DNA of 64,000 nt from Pedococcus cremeus (GTDB lineage Bacteria > Actinomycetota > Actinomycetes > Actinomycetales > Dermatophilaceae), in contig NZ_FOHB01000001.1 in assembly GCF_900111375.1 (NCBI RefSeq), positions 372,001 through 436,000 of the forward strand, in the 5' to 3' direction. Position numbers and translations under genes: made by a program. Under the pieces are notes generated by a model, which had not been told where the DNA came from, searched no databases, and saw nothing but the letters and a program-made list of their open reading frames with translations. Positions 17,962 through 27,385 of this stretch are shown one piece after another. The stretch's first letter is position 1. Every line of letters starts with the position of its first letter.

Positions 17962-19301
17962 CAGGAGCCCTCCACCCGCATCACCGAGGTGACCTCGTCG
18001 ACGGTCGGCAGGTCGGCCAGCGCGTCGACGGTCGCCGACAGCGCGGAGTCCGGCGCCATGTGGGTGACGACGATGAGGTTGGCCCGGGCCGCACCGGTCT
18101 CGTCGTCACGGACGATCTGCTGGCGCACGGTCTCGATCGAGACGCCGTGCTCGGCGAACGCGGTGGCCACCTGGGCGAGCACGCCCGGGCGGTCGGCCAC
18201 GTCGAGGCTGATGTGGTACCTCGTCAGGGCCCTGCCGATGTCGAGCACCGGCAGGTCGGCGTAGGCGGACTCCCCCGGCCCCTTGGCGCCGCCGACCCGG
18301 TGGCGGGCCACCGCGACGACGTCGCCGAGCACCGCGCTGGCGGTCGGGTCGCCGCCGGCGCCCTTGCCGTAGAACATGAGCTCGCCGGCAGCGGCGGCCT
18401 CGACGAAGACGGCGTTGTAGGCGTCGCGCACCGAGCCGAGCGGGTGGCTGCGCGGGATCATCGCCGGGTAGACGCGCACGCTGATGCCGAGGTCGTGACC
18501 CTGCTCGTCGCGGGTGCGCTCGCAGATGGCGAGCAGCTTGACGACGCAGTCCATCTCCTTGGCGGCCTGCACGTCGGCGGCGGTCACCTCGGTGATGCCC
18601 TCGCGGTGCACGTCGTCGCTCGAGACCCGGGTGTGGAAGGCCAGGCTCGCCAGGATCGCGGCCTTGGCGGCGGCGTCGAAGCCCTCGACGTCGGCGGTGG
18701 GGTCGGCCTCGGCGTACCCGAGGGCTTGGGCCTGCTCGACGGCCTCGGCGAAGCCCTGGCCGGTGGTGTCCATCTTGTCGAGCACGTAGTTGGTGGTGCC
18801 GTTGACGATGCCGAGGACCTTGCGCACCTCGTCACCGGCGAGCGACTCGCGGATCGGACGCAGGATCGGGATCGCTCCGGCGACGGCGGCCTCGTAGTAG
18901 AGGTCGACGCCGCAGCGGTCGGCCGCGGCATACAGGTTGGGGCCGTCCTCGGCGAGCAGCGCCTTGTTGGCGCTCACGACGGAGGCACCGTGCTCCATCG
19001 CCTTGAGGATGAGGCTGCGGGCCGGCTCGATGCCGCCGATCACCTCGATCACGATGTCGGCCTTCGTGACGAGGGAGTCGGCGTCGGTGGTGAACAGGCT
19101 GGGGTCGACCGGCAGGTCGGAGCGGTCACGGCCGGCGCGGCGCACCGCGATGCCGATCAGCTCGAGGGGGCGGCCGACGCGGGCAGTGAGGTCGCCGGCC
19201 TGCTGGGTGAGCATCCGGGCCACCGAGGACCCGACCACGCCACACCCGAGGAGGGCCACCTTCAGGGGCTCTCCTGCTGCCTTGCCTTCGACTTCGCTCA
19301 C
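17961..19301 (-). CDS. hom: Homoserine dehydrogenase
   Basis: A 446-residue NAD(P)-dependent enzyme reducing aspartate semialdehyde to homoserine. It has the Rossmann start [19 protein letters not shown], the catalytic region [31 protein letters not shown] and [25 protein letters not shown]-terminal ACT domain (about 355-440, [27 protein letters not shown] without the loop) is the usual site of threonine feedback inhibition. The GTG at 19301 is preferred over an in-frame TTG five codons earlier because GGAGGAG lies just upstream of the GTG. Confidence 0.97.
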   Translation of the reverse strand: MSEVEGKAAGEPLKVALLGCGVVGSSVARMLTQQAGDLTARVGRPLELIGIAVRRAGRDRSDLPVDPSLFTTDADSLVTKADIVIEVIGGIEPARSLILKAMEHGASVVSANKALLAEDGPNLYAAADRCGVDLYYEAAVAGAIPILRPIRESLAGDEVRKVLGIVNGTTNYVLDKMDTTGQGFAEAVEQAQALGYAEADPTADVEGFDAAAKAAILASLAFHTRVSSDDVHREGITEVTAADVQAAKEMDCVVKLLAICERTRDEQGHDLGISVRVYPAMIPRSHPLGSVRDAYNAVFVEAAAAGELMFYGKGAGGDPTASAVLGDVVAVARHRVGGAKGPGESAYADLPVLDIGRALTRYHISLDVADRPGVLAQVATAFAEHGVSIETVRQQIVRDDETGAARANLIVVTHMAPDSALSATVDALADLPTVDEVTSVMRVEGS

Positions 19302-19414
19302 CGTCTGCTCCTCCAAGCCCTGTAGGGCCTTTCCCGGTCCCTGACATCGTGCCGGTGACCACGTTGTGGACGCTCATTGTTCCGGCATCCGGACCGGTTC
19401 GGCGTGGATTCTCC

Positions 19415-20863
19415 TCAGCCGACGTCGAGCGCGAGGAGGTCGTCCACCGTCTCCCGGCGCACGATCACCCGGGCCTCGCCAGCGCGGACGGCGACGACCG
19501 GCGGCCGCGGCACGTGGTTGTACTGGCTCGACAGGCTGCGGCAGTAGGCACCCGTGCCCGGGACCGCGACGAGGTCGCCCGAGGTGATGTCGTCGGGCAG
19601 GTACTCGTCCATGACCACGATGTCGCCGCTCTCGCAGTGCTTGCCGACGACGCGCGACAGGCGCGGCACCGCCTCGGAGCGCCGGCTCGCGAGGGTGCAG
19701 GAGTAGTCGGCGTCGTAGAGGGCGGTGCGCACGTTGTCGCTCATGCCGCCGTCGACCGAGACGTAGGTGCGCTTGGCGCCGTGGCCGAGGTCGACGTCCT
19801 TGACGGTGCCGACCTCGTAGAGGGTGAACGTGCTCGGGCCGACGATGGCGCGGCCCGGCTCGATCGAGATGCGCGGCACGGAGACGTCGTCGCCGGCTTC
19901 GCTCCCCCCGTTGAGGGCGGCGAACTCGCGGCGCACCAGCTCGGCCATCTGCTTGCCGAGGTCGGCTGGGGTCAGCGGCGTGTGCTCGGAGGTGTAGGCG
20001 ATGCCGTAGCCGCCGCCGAGGTCCATCTCGGGCATGTGCACTCCGTGCCGCTGCGCCACCTCCGCGTGCAGGCCGATGAGCCGGCGGGCCGAGACCTCGA
20101 AGCCGGAGGTGTCGAAGATCTGGCTGCCGATGTGCGAGTGCAGGCCGCGCAGGTCGAGCACGTCGCTGCGCTCGAGGATGCGGTCGATGGCCTCCTGGGC
20201 GCGGCCCCCGGCCAGGGAGAAGCCGAACTTCTGGTCCTCGTGGGCGGTCGCGATGAACTCGTGGGTGTGCGCCTCGACGCCGACCGTGACGCGCACCATC
20301 ACCGGCGCACGGACGCCGAGCTCGGTGGCGACGGCGGCGATCCGCTCGATCTCCTCGAAGGAGTCGACGATGATCCGGCCCACTCCGTAGTCGAGAGCCT
20401 GCTGGATCTCGGCGAGGCTCTTGTTGTTGCCGTGCATGCCGATCCGCTCGGCGGGGAAGCCGGCTCGCTGGGCGACCGCGAGCTCGCCGCCGGAGGCGAC
20501 GTCGAGGCTCAGCCCCTCCTCCGCCACCCAGCGGGCGACCGTGGTGCAGAGGAACGCCTTGCCGGCGTAGTAGACGTCGACGCCGCCGCACACCGGCTCG
20601 AACGGCGCGGCGAAGTCGTCGCGGAAGGCCCGCGCGCGGCTGCGGAAGTCCTCCTCGTCGATGACGTATGCCGCGGTGCCGTACTCGCGCGCCAGCGTCA
20701 CCACGTCGACGCCCCCGACCTCGAGCCGGCCGTCGGCGTCACGACGGACGGTCTGCGGCCACAGCTGTGGCAGCAGCTCCATGACGTCGGTGGGCCAGGG
20801 CAGCCAGTGGGGCGGGCCGCCGTAGCCCTCGGCGTGGAGGGCGCCTGCCTCGTGCGCGCGCAT
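19415..20863 (-). CDS. lysA: Diaminopimelate decarboxylase
   Basis: A 482-residue PLP enzyme converting meso-diaminopimelate to lysine. The PLP lysine is in VYYAGKAFLC, the fold type III barrel continues through SLDVASGGELAVA, GNNKSLAEI and HSHIGSQI, and the glycine loop is MDLGGGYGIAY. EPGRAIVGPS and VDGGMSDNVR, followed by GAYCRSLSSQYN, complete the second domain and the substrate site. It begins 4 bp after argS and ends 113 bp before hom, so argS-lysA look co-transcribed and hom may have its own promoter. Confidence 0.97.
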   Translation of the reverse strand: MRAHEAGALHAEGYGGPPHWLPWPTDVMELLPQLWPQTVRRDADGRLEVGGVDVVTLAREYGTAAYVIDEEDFRSRARAFRDDFAAPFEPVCGGVDVYYAGKAFLCTTVARWVAEEGLSLDVASGGELAVAQRAGFPAERIGMHGNNKSLAEIQQALDYGVGRIIVDSFEEIERIAAVATELGVRAPVMVRVTVGVEAHTHEFIATAHEDQKFGFSLAGGRAQEAIDRILERSDVLDLRGLHSHIGSQIFDTSGFEVSARRLIGLHAEVAQRHGVHMPEMDLGGGYGIAYTSEHTPLTPADLGKQMAELVRREFAALNGGSEAGDDVSVPRISIEPGRAIVGPSTFTLYEVGTVKDVDLGHGAKRTYVSVDGGMSDNVRTALYDADYSCTLASRRSEAVPRLSRVVGKHCESGDIVVMDEYLPDDITSGDLVAVPGTGAYCRSLSSQYNHVPRPPVVAVRAGEARVIVRRETVDDLLALDVG

Positions 20864-20867
20864 CCGG

Positions 20868-22514
20868 CTACATCCGCTCCGGGGCGGAGACCCCCAGCAG
20901 GTCAAGGCCGTTGGCGAGCACCTGGCGGGTGGCGTCGTTGAGCCACAGGCGCGTGCGGTGCAGGTCGGTGACCTCCTCGTCGCGGTTCGCCGGGCGGACG
21001 CGGCAGGTGTCGTACCACTTGTGGAACCGGCCGGCGAGGTCCTCGAGGTAGCGGGCGACCCGGTGCGGCTCGCGCAGCTTCGCGGCCTGGGCCACCACCC
21101 GCGGGAAGTCGCCGAGGATCGCGAGCAGCGCTGCCTCGGTGGGGTCGGTGAGCAGCGACGGGTCGAACCCGTCCTCGGGTCGCACGCCGTCCTCGACCGC
21201 GAGCTTGTGCACGTTGGAGGTGCGGGCGTGGGCGTACTGCACGTAGAAGACGGGGTTCTCGTTGGTCTGCTTGCGCAGCTCCTCGCCCTCGATCGACAGC
21301 GGGCTGTCGGCCGGGTAGCGGGCCAGCGAGTAGCGGATGGCGTCGGTGCCGATCCAGTTGATGAGGTCGCGCAGCTCAATGATGTTGCCGGCGCGCTTGG
21401 AGAGCTTGGCCCCGTTGAGGTCGACCAGCTGCCCGATCCTCACCTCGATGTTGTGCTCGGGGTCGTCGCCCGCGCAGGCTGCGATGGCCTTGAGCCGGTT
21501 GATGTAGCCGTGGTGGTCGGCGCCGAGCAGGTAGATCTTCTCGTCGAAGCCGCGGTCCTTTTTCGACAGGTAGTAGGCCGCGTCGGCGGCGAAGTAGGTG
21601 GGCTCGCCGTTGGCGCGGATCAGGACACGGTCCTTGTCGTCGCCGAAGTCGCTGGTGCGCAGCCAGACCGCGCCGTCGAGGTCGTAGACGTGGCCCTGCT
21701 CGCGCAGCCGGTCGACGGCCTGCTCGACGGCGCCCTCCTCGTGCAGCTTCTTCTCGGAGAACCAGACGTCGAAGCCCACGCCGAAGTCCTCCAGCGTCGA
21801 CTGGATGTCGGCGAGCTGGGCGCGGTAGCCGAGCTCGCGGGCCAGCGGCAGGGCCTCGCCCTCGGGGAGGGTCACGAGGTCGGGGCGCTGCTCGAGCACG
21901 GCCTTGGCGAGGTCGTCGACGTAGGCGCCCGGGTAGCCGTTCTCCGGAGTGGGCTCGCCCTTCGCGCGGGCCAGGACGCTTCGGCCGAAGTTGTCCATCT
22001 GCGCGCCGGCGTCGTTGATGTAGTACTCGGCCGTGATGTCGGCGCCCGACGCCTTCAGCAGGCGCTTCATCGCGTCGCCGAGCGCTGCCCAGCGGGTGTG
22101 GCCGAGGTGCAGGGGGCCGGTCGGGTTCGCCGAGATGAACTCGAGGTTGATGACCTGGCCCTTGGCGGCGTCGTTGTGCCCGTAGGTCGCTCCCGCCTCG
22201 ACGATGCTGCGGGCGAGCTCACCGGCCGACGCGGCGTCGAGCCTGATGTTGAGGAACCCCGGCCCCGCCACGTCGACGGCCTTGATGCCGGGGACCTGGC
22301 CGAGGCGCTCGGCGAGCGTCGTCGCGAGCTGCCGCGGCGGCATACCGGCGCCCTTGGCGAGCTGGAGGGCGATGTTGGTCGACCAGTCCCCGTGCTCCCG
22401 GTTCTTCGGTCGCTCCACGCGCACGTCGGCCGGCACGGCGACGGTGAGGTCACCGGCGTCCACGGCCCGGGTCAGGACGGTGCGGATGGCGAGCGAGAGT
22501 TCTTCGGGAGTCAC
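20868..22514 (-). CDS. argS: Arginyl-tRNA synthetase
   Basis: A 548-residue class I synthetase. The N-terminal Add-1 domain precedes the catalytic EFISANPTGPLHLGHTRWAALGD, whose HLGH is the HIGH motif. AKLSKRAGN occupies the KMSKS position, followed by the DALR-type anticodon-binding domain ending in a Met. Start GTG at 22514. Position upstream of lysA is conserved in actinobacteria; a tRNA-Arg lies just upstream on the other strand. Confidence 0.97.
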   Translation of the reverse strand: MTPEELSLAIRTVLTRAVDAGDLTVAVPADVRVERPKNREHGDWSTNIALQLAKGAGMPPRQLATTLAERLGQVPGIKAVDVAGPGFLNIRLDAASAGELARSIVEAGATYGHNDAAKGQVINLEFISANPTGPLHLGHTRWAALGDAMKRLLKASGADITAEYYINDAGAQMDNFGRSVLARAKGEPTPENGYPGAYVDDLAKAVLEQRPDLVTLPEGEALPLARELGYRAQLADIQSTLEDFGVGFDVWFSEKKLHEEGAVEQAVDRLREQGHVYDLDGAVWLRTSDFGDDKDRVLIRANGEPTYFAADAAYYLSKKDRGFDEKIYLLGADHHGYINRLKAIAACAGDDPEHNIEVRIGQLVDLNGAKLSKRAGNIIELRDLINWIGTDAIRYSLARYPADSPLSIEGEELRKQTNENPVFYVQYAHARTSNVHKLAVEDGVRPEDGFDPSLLTDPTEAALLAILGDFPRVVAQAAKLREPHRVARYLEDLAGRFHKWYDTCRVRPANRDEEVTDLHRTRLWLNDATRQVLANGLDLLGVSAPERM

Positions 22515-22524
22515 CCGCGCAAGT

Positions 22525-22935
22525 CTAGGGCGCGGGCTCGTGCTGCCTGCCCTCGGCCATGAAGCCCTGGACCAGCTCGACGAGGTAGTCGGGGTCGAAC
22601 GGCTTGGGCACGAACGCGTCGAGCCCGGCCGCCGCGGCCTGCACCCGGTCGTGCTGCTGCACCGACGCCGTGACCATGAGGCAGGGGATGTGGATCAGCC
22701 GCGGGTCGGCGCGGATCTGGGTGATCGCCCACCAGCCGTCGCGCGGCTCCATCTGCGCGTCGAGGACGATGACGCCCGGCAGCTCGGCGGTCTCGTCCTG
22801 GAGACGGGCCAGCAGGGCCTCGCCGTCGCAGACCTCCTCGACGCGGTAGTCGTCGAGCTCGAGGTTCACGCGGATGAGGCGCCTGATGGGCTCGGTGTCG
22901 TCGCACACGAGCACCAGTCCCCCTCCGCGTTCCAT
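22525..22935 (-). CDS. Single-domain response regulator
   Basis: A 136-residue receiver domain without an output domain. Acid pair DD at residues 12-13, phosphoacceptor Asp59 in VIVLDAQMEPRDGW, Thr in LMVTAS and Lys111 in FVPKPFDPDYLVELV. It starts 10 bp upstream of argS on the same strand. I chose ATG at 22935 over a GTG three codons earlier because GGTGGG is better placed for it. No partner kinase is adjacent. The sequence between Asp59 and the next helix (EPRDGWWAITQIRADPRL) resembles DivK/CheY-like receivers that act by protein contact. Confidence 0.9.
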   Translation of the reverse strand: MERGGGLVLVCDDTEPIRRLIRVNLELDDYRVEEVCDGEALLARLQDETAELPGVIVLDAQMEPRDGWWAITQIRADPRLIHIPCLMVTASVQQHDRVQAAAAGLDAFVPKPFDPDYLVELVQGFMAEGRQHEPAP

Positions 22936-22992
22936 GTTTCCCACCCTAGGCTGCTACTGTCCTCCGGGCGCACCTTGGTGCGCCTGAAGTTG

Positions 22993-23064
22993 GCCCCCGT
23001 AGCTCAGGGGATAGAGCACCGCCCTCCGGAGGCGGGAGCGCAGGTTCGAATCCTGCCGGGGGCA
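22993..23064 (+). tRNA. tRNA-Arg (anticodon CCG)
   Basis: A 72-base cloverleaf. The acceptor stem GCCCCCG pairs with CGGGGGC, the D arm contains AGCTCAGGGGATAGAGC, the anticodon stem CCGCC/GGCGG encloses loop CTCCGGA with anticodon CCG (decodes CGG), and the T arm is GCAGG-TTCGAAT-CCTGC with discriminator A. The 3' CCA is not encoded. A run of six T bases follows at once and probably ends transcription. Confidence 0.97.
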
Positions 23065-23093
23065 CTTTTTTGTGCCACAGGACCACTTCCCGC

Positions 23094-23178
23094 GTCGACA
23101 CGCTGGGAAACGGCCCTTCGCCTCGTCTCCGGGGGCTCTTTCCCCGCCGATCGAAGGACGGTTTCCCACCCCTTCGAC
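23094..23178. repeat. Dispersed hairpin element, family A copy 1
   Basis: An inverted repeat of about 85 bp downstream of the tRNA. The left arm GGGAAACGG-CCCTTCG (23105-23120) pairs with CGAAGGA-CGGTTTCCC (23152-23167). The outer part GTCGACACGCT is only partly matched. A 22-base string starting CGACACGCTGGG is identical to the left arm of the element at 28231-28288, so this is a repeated unit and not merely a local terminator. It could be a REP-like element or a family of terminators. Confidence 0.7.
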
Positions 23179-23216
23179 GGTATGCCGCGGACGGAAGCGA
23201 GCCGCACAGTCGTCGC

Positions 23217-23675
23217 ATGAGGGTCTACGAGATCGACCGCTCGGTCGCGATCCGGCGTCCGCCCGATGCGGTCTTCGCCCTGCTGGCCGACGTCCAGGAC
23301 GTCGAGCCGATCCCGCGCCGGGCGCCCGTCGAGATGGTGAAGGAGCCACTGGGTGCGACGCGGATCGGCACCCGGTGGCACGAGCGCGTCCGCCTGCTGC
23401 CGGGCTGGTGGCTCCGCATCGAGAGCGTGGTCACCGAGCTGCGGGAGCCGAACCTGCTGGGCATGGACTTCCGCAGCCGCCCCTGGTCCGGCCACCTGAC
23501 CTACGAGATCAGCACGGACGGCGACCGCGGCAGCGTGCTGCACCACCACGAGATCCTGCGGGTGCACCGACCGCTCTCCGCCCTGACCAGGCCGATCGGA
23601 CGGGCCTTGGAGCGTCACATCCGGGAGCGACTCGCTGACCTCAGGCTCGTGCTGGAAGAGGGTGCCCCGACGTGA
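23217..23675 (+). CDS. SRPBCC-fold (START/polyketide-cyclase-like) protein
   Basis: A 152-residue protein starting MRVYEIDRSVAIRRPPDAVFALLADVQD, the standard opening of SRPBCC/polyketide-cyclase-like proteins: a first strand, then a helix closing a hydrophobic cavity. The later strands (IGTRWHERVRLLP, LRIESVVTEL, HLTYEIST) and the long C-terminal helix (LSALTRPIGRALERHIRERLADL) complete the fold. It probably binds a small lipophilic ligand; no catalytic residues are identifiable. The ATG at 23217 is chosen because the fold begins there. It ends exactly at a strong hairpin and converges with the CorC pair. Confidence 0.8.
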   Translation: MRVYEIDRSVAIRRPPDAVFALLADVQDVEPIPRRAPVEMVKEPLGATRIGTRWHERVRLLPGWWLRIESVVTELREPNLLGMDFRSRPWSGHLTYEISTDGDRGSVLHHHEILRVHRPLSALTRPIGRALERHIRERLADLRLVLEEGAPT

Positions 23676-23713
23676 CTGCGTCACTGCTCCGCTGGCAGGA
23701 GCAGTGACGCAGT
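23675..23713. terminator. Bidirectional hairpin terminator
   Basis: A perfect 16-bp stem (ACTGCGTCACTGCTCC / GGAGCAGTGACGCAGT) with a seven-base loop, starting on the last base of the SRPBCC stop codon and lying between two converging genes. It should stop transcription from both sides. A short tandem repeat follows. Confidence 0.88.
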
Positions 23714-23732
23714 GCCTGGCGGGAACAGCCCG

Positions 23733-23786
23733 CCTCAGTGCTGGCTCTCAGTGCTGGCTCTCAGCCCTGGCTCAGCGCTGGCTGGC
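23733..23786. repeat. Short imperfect tandem repeat CTCAGTGCTGGCT
   Basis: Two exact copies of CTCAGTGCTGGCT are followed by two decayed ones (CTCAGCCCTGGCT and a shortened CAGCGCTGGCT). The last copies run into the 3' end of the CorC-like gene, whose stop is at 23772. It is a low-complexity stretch with no visible function. Confidence 0.6.
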
Positions 23787-24803
23787 GTCGGTGACCTCGC
23801 CGACCAGCTCCTCGAGCACGTCCTCGAGGAAGACCACCCCGAGGTCGCGGCCCTGCTCGTCGACGACGCGGGCGAGGTGGGCGCCCGTCAGCTGCATGGT
23901 CGCGAGCACGTCCTCGACCTCGTCCTGCGGCCGCACGGTGGCGAGCTTGCGCACCCGCTTCACCGGCACGGGCAGGTCGCGCTCCATCTCGTCGGCGTAG
24001 AGCACGTCCTTCAGGTGCAGGTAACCCGTCAAGGCACCCGAGGCGTCGACCATCGGGTAGCGCGAGAAGCCCTTCTTGGCGACCAGGCGCTCGACGTCGT
24101 CGGGCGTCGCGGTCAGGGGCAGCGTCACGAGCGAGTCGAGCGGCACGGCGACGTCGATCGCGTCCTTGTCGCTGAACTCCAGCGCCGCCCCGACCAGGCC
24201 GTGCTGCTCCTCCTCGATCAGGCCCTCGCGGCGTGACTCGGCGACGATGTGCTGCACCTCCTCGGCCGTGAAGGCGGACGTGAGCTCGTTCTTCGGCTCG
24301 ACCCCGAAGAGCCGCACCAGCCCCTTGGCCAGCGACTCCATCACCCGGATGAGCGGGCGCAGCGCCCGGGTGATCCACAGCAGCACGGGCACCAGCACCA
24401 GCGCCGCCCGCTCGGGGCCGGCGAGCGCGAGGTTCTTGGGGATCATCTCGCCGACGACCACGTGGAGGTAGACGACGATGAGCAGCGCCAGCGCGAGCGC
24501 CGACCCCTCCGCGAGCGCCTCCGGCACTCCGAGGTGCTCGAGTACGGGCACGAAGAAGTGGTGCAGCGCCGCCTCAGAAATGGCACCGAGGAGCACGGAG
24601 CAGACCGTGATGCCGAGCTGCGCGCACGCCAGCAGCGACCCCATCTGCTCCAGGGCGTCGAGGCAGACCTTCGCGCGACGCGACCCGCCCGCCGCGAGCG
24701 GCTCGAGCTGCGAGCGCCGGGCGGCCATCGCCGCGAACTCGGCTCCGACGAAGAACGCGTTGAGCAGCAGCAGGAGGATCGTGATCCACAGGGCGATGCC
24801 CAT
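23772..24803 (-). CDS. CNNM/CorC-type membrane protein with CBS domains, second copy
   Basis: A 343-residue DUF21 (CNNM) plus CBS protein, a family linked to Mg2+/Co2+ transport. About residues 1-190 form the membrane domain (WITILLLLLNAFFVGAEFAAMAARR, the family's starting helix, then LACAQLGITVCSVLLGAISEAAL and IVVYLHVVVGEMIPKNLALAGPE, a known core motif). Two CBS modules follow (about 200-335). The large C-terminal CorC_HlyC domain of its partner is absent here, so the chain is a shorter type. Its start overlaps the stop of the longer paralogue (TGATG); such pairs often occur together and may form a heteromer. Confidence 0.88.
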   Translation of the reverse strand: MGIALWITILLLLLNAFFVGAEFAAMAARRSQLEPLAAGGSRRAKVCLDALEQMGSLLACAQLGITVCSVLLGAISEAALHHFFVPVLEHLGVPEALAEGSALALALLIVVYLHVVVGEMIPKNLALAGPERAALVLVPVLLWITRALRPLIRVMESLAKGLVRLFGVEPKNELTSAFTAEEVQHIVAESRREGLIEEEQHGLVGAALEFSDKDAIDVAVPLDSLVTLPLTATPDDVERLVAKKGFSRYPMVDASGALTGYLHLKDVLYADEMERDLPVPVKRVRKLATVRPQDEVEDVLATMQLTGAHLARVVDEQGRDLGVVFLEDVLEELVGEVTDASQR

Positions 24804-26215
24804 CAGCGCTCCTCCCCCTCGTCGGTCAAGGAGCCCGTCGAGGAGCCCTCGGCGTCGACAGCCTGCGCTGCCGCGTCGTGGTGGGCAGCGGCCTGCTCGG
24901 CTGCCTCCGGGCCCACCGGCGAGAAGCGGAGCCGGTCGACGCGCATGCCGTCCATGGCGACCACGGTGACGTGCCAGCCGTCGAGGTCGAGGGCGTCGCC
25001 GACAACGGGCACGCGGCCGAGCTCGGCCATGACCCAGCCGCCCGTGGTCTCGTATGCCGGTCCCTCCGGCACCGGGGCACCGCACCGTTCGCGCACCTCG
25101 TCCGGGCGCCACAGGCCGGGCACCGTCCAGGAGCCGTCGGTCATCTCGCGCCCGGTGGTGCGCGCACGGTCGTGCTCGTCGCTGACGTCGCCGACGATCT
25201 CCTCGACGACGTCCTCGAGGGTGACGACCCCCGCGGTGCCGCCGTACTCGTCGACGACGACGGCCAGCTGCAGGCCCGACTCGCGCAGCAGGAGCAGCAG
25301 CGGGTCGAGCCGGATCGTCTCGGGCACCAGCAGCGGCGGCACCATCAGCGCCGACACGGGCACGTCGGGCCGGCGGTCGTGCGGCACGGCGATGGCGCGC
25401 TTGACGTGCACGATGCCGTCGATGTCGTCCCAGTCCTCGCCCGTCACGGGGAAGCGCGAGTGGCCGGTGCTGCGGGCGAGGCGCAGCACGTCCTCGGCGT
25501 TGGCGGTCCGCTCGATCGAGGTGGCCCTGGCCCGGGGGCTCATGACGTCGGCGGCCGTCTGCTCGCCGAAGCCAAGCGACCGGGTCACCAGGCGGGCCGT
25601 CCCGATGTCGAGCGTGCCCACCTCGGCCGAGCGCCGCACCAGTGAGGCGAGCTCCTGCGGCGTGCGCGCGCCCGACAGCTCCTCCTGCGGCGTGATGCCC
25701 ACGCCCCGCAGCACGAGGTTGGCCGATCCGTTGAGCACGGCGATCAGCGGCTTGGCCACGACCGCGAAGACCCGCACCGGCCCGGCGACGACCTTGGCGG
25801 TGCCGAGCGGCGCGGAGATGCCGAGGAACTGCGGCAGGAGCTCACCGAACACCATGGAGAACACGGTGGCGATGACGAGGGCGATGATCGCAGCGACCGA
25901 GGTCAGGGTCCCGCCGGTCAGCCCCATCGCCGACAGCGGCGTCTGGAGCAGCTTGCCGATGCTCGGGGTGGCGAGGTAGCCCAGGACCAGCGTCGTCAGG
26001 GTGATGCCGACCTGAGCGGCCGACAGCTGAGTCGACAGCCGCCGCAGCGAGCCGAGCACGACGTGGGCGCCCTGGTCGCCGGAGTCGATGGCCCGCTGCA
26101 CGGTGGGCCGGTCCAGCGCCACGAGCGAGAACTCGGCAGCCACGAAGACGGCGGTGCCGGCAGTCAGGAGGACGCCGGCAAGGACGAGTAACCACTCGGT
26201 CATAGTGCGAGCCAT
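24803..26215 (-). CDS. CNNM/CorC-type membrane protein with CBS and CorC C-terminal domain
   Basis: A 470-residue member of the CorC/HlyC (CNNM) family. The DUF21 membrane domain (about 1-195) opens with LLVLAGVLLTAGTAVFVAAEFSLVALDR and contains LSAAQVGITLTTLVLGYLATP and SMVFGELLPQFLGI. Two CBS motifs follow (VMSPRARATSI ... GHSRFPVTGED; LLLLRESGLQLAVVVDEYGGTAGVVTLEDVVEEIVGDV). The C-terminal CorC_HlyC domain (about 350-440) has GGWVMAELGRVPVVGDALDLDGWHV. The DEYGG...TLEDVVEEIVG block is the family hallmark. ATG at 26215 or 26203 could start it. It lies first in the two-gene unit. Confidence 0.92.
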   Translation of the reverse strand: MARTMTEWLLVLAGVLLTAGTAVFVAAEFSLVALDRPTVQRAIDSGDQGAHVVLGSLRRLSTQLSAAQVGITLTTLVLGYLATPSIGKLLQTPLSAMGLTGGTLTSVAAIIALVIATVFSMVFGELLPQFLGISAPLGTAKVVAGPVRVFAVVAKPLIAVLNGSANLVLRGVGITPQEELSGARTPQELASLVRRSAEVGTLDIGTARLVTRSLGFGEQTAADVMSPRARATSIERTANAEDVLRLARSTGHSRFPVTGEDWDDIDGIVHVKRAIAVPHDRRPDVPVSALMVPPLLVPETIRLDPLLLLLRESGLQLAVVVDEYGGTAGVVTLEDVVEEIVGDVSDEHDRARTTGREMTDGSWTVPGLWRPDEVRERCGAPVPEGPAYETTGGWVMAELGRVPVVGDALDLDGWHVTVVAMDGMRVDRLRFSPVGPEAAEQAAAHHDAAAQAVDAEGSSTGSLTDEGEER

Positions 26216-26318
26216 CCTAGGTGTGCGTCCCCATCCTGCCGCGCGCTCACTGCGAGCGGGTATGCCGCCGGGCCGGCTGACGCTCCCGTGGCACCAACCC
26301 GGCTGAAACCCCGTTGAC

Positions 26319-26330
26319 CCTCACGTGAGG
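26319..26330. promoter_or_regulatory. Palindrome upstream of the ABC exporter genes
   Basis: CCTCACGTGAGG, a perfect 12-bp palindrome flanked by TTGAC on the left and GTCAG on the right, 45 bp before the start of the ABC ATPase gene. It overlaps a possible -35 element (TTGACC at 26314). It may be an operator for an unlinked repressor; no regulator gene is adjacent. Confidence 0.4.
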
Positions 26331-26374
26331 TCAGTTGGGAGGATGTGACGCATGAGACGAAGGCCGGGGGACGC

Positions 26375-27385
26375 ATGACGACCACGACGACCACCGCACC
26401 GGTGCCTGGCCCGGGCCCGGGTCCGGGCACAGCGACCCAGAGCGCGCGCATCGAGGTGCGCGACCTGACCAAGCGCTTCGGCGACTTCACCGCCGTCGAC
26501 CACCTCTCCTTCACGGTCGAGCCGGGCCGGATCACCGGCTTCCTCGGCCCCAACGGAGCCGGCAAGACCACGACGCTGCGCATGCTGCTCGGCCTCATCA
26601 AGCCGACCGCGGGCACCGCGACGATCGGCGGCCGCCGCTACCACGACATCGAGAAGCCGATGAGCGTTGTCGGCTCCGCGCTCGAGGCGACGAACTTCCA
26701 CCCCGGCCGCACCGGTCGCGACCACCTCCGCGTGCTCGCCGACACCGCCGGCGTGAGCACGCAGCGCGTCGACGAGATGCTCGAGCTCGTCGGCATCCCG
26801 GCCGCCGCCCGCAAGCGCGCCGGCGGCTACTCGATGGGCATGCGCCAGCGCCTCGGCCTGGCCGCGGCCATGCTGGGCGACCCGCAGGTGCTGATCCTCG
26901 ACGAGCCGGCCAACGGCCTCGACCCCGAGGGCATCCGCTGGCTGCGCGGCTTCCTGCGTCACCTCGCCGGCCAGGGCAAGACCATCCTCATCTCGAGCCA
27001 CATGCTCCAGGAGGTGGAGCAGACCGTCGACGACGTCGTGATCATCACCAACGGCCAGCTCGTCCGCCAGGGCGCGATGAGCGACCTGCACGGCGCCCCC
27101 CGCGCGCTCGTGCGCACCTCCGACCCCGCCGCACTGGCCGGGGCCCTGCGCGTCAGCGACATCACGAGCAGCGACGTCAGCAGCAGCGACGACGGCAGCG
27201 GCGCACTCATGGCCGACACCAGCGACCTGCGGCTCATCGGTGACGTGGCACTGCGGGCAGGTCTACCGATCTACGAGCTCCACGGCATACAGAACGACCT
27301 CGAGCAGCTGTTCTTCCAGCTCACCGAGAACACCAACCGCAACCTCGGCCAGCCGGCCGCGGGCCAGCAGGAGGCTCAGGCATGA
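26375..27385 (+). CDS. ABC transporter ATP-binding protein
   Basis: A 336-residue ATPase of the drug/antibiotic exporter type (CcmA/DrrA-like). A Pro/Gly-rich N-terminal leader precedes the nucleotide-binding domain: Walker A GFLGPNGAGKTTTLRMLLG, signature YSMGMRQRLGLAAAM (variant of LSGGQ), Walker B QVLILDEPANGLDPEG and the switch histidine in ISSHML. A C-terminal domain of about 100 residues follows. ATG at 26375 is preferred to a GTG ten codons earlier because GGGGGA lies just before it. It overlaps the permease gene by ATGA. The substrate is unknown. Confidence 0.9.
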   Translation: MTTTTTTAPVPGPGPGPGTATQSARIEVRDLTKRFGDFTAVDHLSFTVEPGRITGFLGPNGAGKTTTLRMLLGLIKPTAGTATIGGRRYHDIEKPMSVVGSALEATNFHPGRTGRDHLRVLADTAGVSTQRVDEMLELVGIPAAARKRAGGYSMGMRQRLGLAAAMLGDPQVLILDEPANGLDPEGIRWLRGFLRHLAGQGKTILISSHMLQEVEQTVDDVVIITNGQLVRQGAMSDLHGAPRALVRTSDPAALAGALRVSDITSSDVSSSDDGSGALMADTSDLRLIGDVALRAGLPIYELHGIQNDLEQLFFQLTENTNRNLGQPAAGQQEAQA